DNA of 64,000 bases. It comes from Megalonaias nervosa (lineage: Eukaryota > Mollusca > Bivalvia > Unionida > Unionidae). The notes under the pieces are model-generated. The model worked only from the letters and a program-made list of their open reading frames with translations, did not search any database and was not told the origin of the DNA. The stretch's first letter is position 1; every line of letters begins with the position of its first letter. The translations under genes and the position numbers were made by a program. The DNA lies in NCBI GenBank assembly GCA_016617855.1, contig JAECUM010093656.1:62001-126000 (forward strand). Reading direction: 5' to 3'. Positions 61,750 to 64,000 of this stretch are shown in pieces.

Positions 61750-63650
61750 AACTGCCTCATTACATACCTCAGTATACTGGATTCTACAGGTCTCATTACA
61801 GATTTTAGTGTATTACATTATAAACACTTCATTACAGAACTTCAATAGGTCAGATTATACAAGCTGCAATACAAATTTCAGTAGATCAGATTCTACAGGC
61901 CTCATTACAGACTTCAGTGTATCAGGTTCAATGGACCTCATTACAGACTTCAGTATATCAGGTTATACAGGCTTCATTACAGACTTCAGTGTATCAAATT
62001 ACAAAGGCTTCATTACAGACTTCACTATATCAGATTACAAAGGCTTCATTACAGACTTCAGTATATCAGATTACAAAGGCTTCATTACAGACTTCACTAT
62101 ATCAGATTATAAAGGCTTCATTACAGACTTCAGTGTATCAAATTACAAAGGCTTCATTACAGACTTCACTATATCAGATTATAAAGGCTTCATTACAGAC
62201 TTCACTATATCAGATTATAAAGGCTTCATTACACACAGACTTCAGTATATCAAATTACAAAGGCTTCATTACAGACTTCAGTATATCAGATTATAAAGGC
62301 TTCATTACAGACTTCACTATATCAGATTATAAAGGCTTCATTACAGACTTCACTATATCACATTATAGAGGCTTCATTACAGACTTCACTATATCAGATT
62401 ATAAAGGCTTCATTACAGACTTCACTATATCAGATTATACAGGCCTCATTACAGACTTCAGTATATCAGATTATAAAGGCTTCATTACAGACTTCACTAT
62501 ATCAGATTATAAAGGCTTCATTACAGACTTCACTATATCAGATTATAAAGGCTTCATTACAGACTTCACTATATCAGATTATAAAGGCTTCATTACAGAC
62601 TTCACTATATCAAATTATAAAGGCTTCATTACAGACTTCAGTGTATCAAATTATAAAGGCTTCATTACAGACTTCACTATATCAGATTATAAAGGCTTCA
62701 TTACAGACTTCACTATATCACATTATAGAGGCTTCATTACAGAATTCAGTATATCAGATTATAAAGGCTTCATTACAGACTTCAGTATATCAGATTATAA
62801 AGGCTTCATTACAGACTTCACTATATCACATTATAGAGGCTTCATTACAGACTTCAGTATATCAGATTATAAAGGCTTCATTACAGACTTCACTATATCA
62901 CATTATAGAGGCTTCATTACAGAATTCAGTATATCAGATTATAAAGGCTTCATTACAGACTTCACTATATCACATTATAGAGGCTTCATTACAGACTTCA
63001 CTATATCAGATTATATAGGCTTCATTACAGATTTCAATATATCATATTATACAGGCCTTATTACAGACTAAAGTATCTCAGATTATACAGGCCTCTTTAC
63101 AGGCTTCAGTATATTTGATTATACAGGTCTCATTCCTGATCTTCAATAGGTTTGATTATGCAGGCATCATTCCTGATCTTCAGTAGGTTTGATCATGCAG
63201 GACTCATTACAGTGTACAATGCATCAGATATACAGGCCTCATTACAGATCTTCAATAAGTCAAATTATGCAGGCCTTGTTACAGATCTTCAATCGCTCAG
63301 ATTATACAGGCCTCATTAAAGTCCTTCAACAGATGATATTATAAAGGCCTCATAACATACTTCATTATACTAGATTATACAGGCATCATTACCGATCTTC
63401 AATAAGTCAAATTATACAGGCCTTGTTACAGATCTTCAGTAGCTCAAGACTCTACAGGCCTCATTAAAATCCTTCAATAGGTGATATTATAAAGGCTTCA
63501 TTACATACTTCAATATACCAGATTATACAAGCATCATTACAGATCTTCATAAGTCAAATTATACAGGCCTTGTTACAGATCTTCAATAGCTCAGATTATA
63601 CAGGCCTCATTAAAGTCCTTCAACAGGTGATATTATAAAGGTCTCATATG
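61750..63650. repeat. 36-bp minisatellite and diverged flanks
   Basis: The core (61900-63070) has about 32 units of ATTACAGACTTCACTATATC then AGATTATAAAGGCTTC, leaving 384 plus-strand codons open (FITDFTISDYKG). The right flank (63070-63650) has diverged ~37-bp units with GATCTTCAATA and CAGGCCTCATTA, including a duplicated ~180-bp block (63250-63430 and 63430-63620). Confidence 0.94.
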
Positions 63651-64000
63651 AACAAATCCTGACTACAAGATAAAGCACAATGAATACTGAATGTAGGATG
63701 ATATGACACAATGAATACTGAATGCAGGATGCTATGACACAATTAATACTAAAACTAGTATCATTGTGTGGATTACTATGACACAATGAATATTAGAGCT
63801 ACTGACATTTTGTGGCTTGCTCTGACATGATAAATATTAACATTATTGATACTATTGGAATTGGTGACACAATGAATATTAAAGCTATCAATATGTGTGG
63901 ACTGCTTTCACACAAGGAATATTAAAGTTATTGATATTGTGGATTGATATAATACAAGGAATATTAAAGCTATCGATATTGTGGATTGCTATGATACAAG
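63650..64000. repeat. Degenerate ~30-60-bp repeat running off the window
   Basis: Units share ACACAATGAATATTAAAGCTA and TATTGTGTGGATTGCTATGA. Confidence 0.75.

Noticed and set aside
61917..63071. 384-codon plus-strand repeat protein
   Set aside because: Same reason with a 36-bp unit. Across the window arrays of 22, 23, 26, 35, 37, 43, 62, 83 and 89 bp are as common as multiples of three, so there is no sign of selection for frame.

Overview
The window looks like animal nuclear DNA, most likely from a mollusc and probably a bivalve. It is AT-rich, has short exons separated by long introns, carries tRNA-derived SINEs, and contains degenerate dispersed motifs (for example AGGGCCATAACTCC near 2308, and GACAGACAGA tracts) of a kind I associate with bivalve non-coding DNA. 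The species call is inference. Nothing looks prokaryotic.

One host gene dominates. Eighteen minus-strand exons between 48153 and 1235 join with consistent phase into an unbroken 597-codon reading frame. It is the central and C-terminal part of DYNC2I1/WDR60, an intermediate chain of the cytoplasmic dynein-2 motor that drives retrograde transport in cilia. The hallmark [16 protein letters not shown] motif and a series of WD40 blades are all present. The last exon is not seen and probably lies left of position 1. The N-terminal exons are uncertain: an 18-nt microexon at 54936-54953 and a 25-nt candidate at 55954-55978 may belong to the gene. Two further exon-like pieces near 59.8-60.0 kb encode something I do not recognise.

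Most of the remaining sequence is tandem repeat. I count more than 40 arrays with units of about 19 to 170 bp, covering roughly 40-45% of the window by a rough tally. The largest are a 33-bp array (19.55-22.82 kb), a 37-bp array (49.75-52.93 kb), a 36-bp array (61.8-63.1 kb), a 39-bp array (56.65-58.09 kb) and a head-to-head inverted array (10.2-11.8 kb). The most striking observation is that some intronic arrays are built from the gene's own exon/intron junctions. The array at 46.7-47.4 kb repeats the 3' end of the 47433-47726 exon. The array at 39.6-40.5 kb repeats the acceptor and first 18 nt of the 39444-39567 exon, and makes many in-frame 24-nt units bounded by AG and GT. The array at 9.86-10.19 kb repeats the acceptor and first codons of the 9816-9861 exon.

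Mobile DNA sits inside the introns. A broken Crypton-derived tyrosine-recombinase (DUF3504-type) gene lies on the plus strand at 5.29-7.51 kb, nested antisense in the host gene and followed by a duplicated 3' region and a near-perfect 166-bp hairpin. A truncated LTR retroelement with a tRNA-Pro-like primer-binding site and a decayed gag lies at 22.82-24.54 kb. There are several tRNA-derived SINEs, one with a clear target-site duplication, and a possible pogo-like non-autonomous element at 14.27-15.89 kb. I saw no other intact protein-coding gene.
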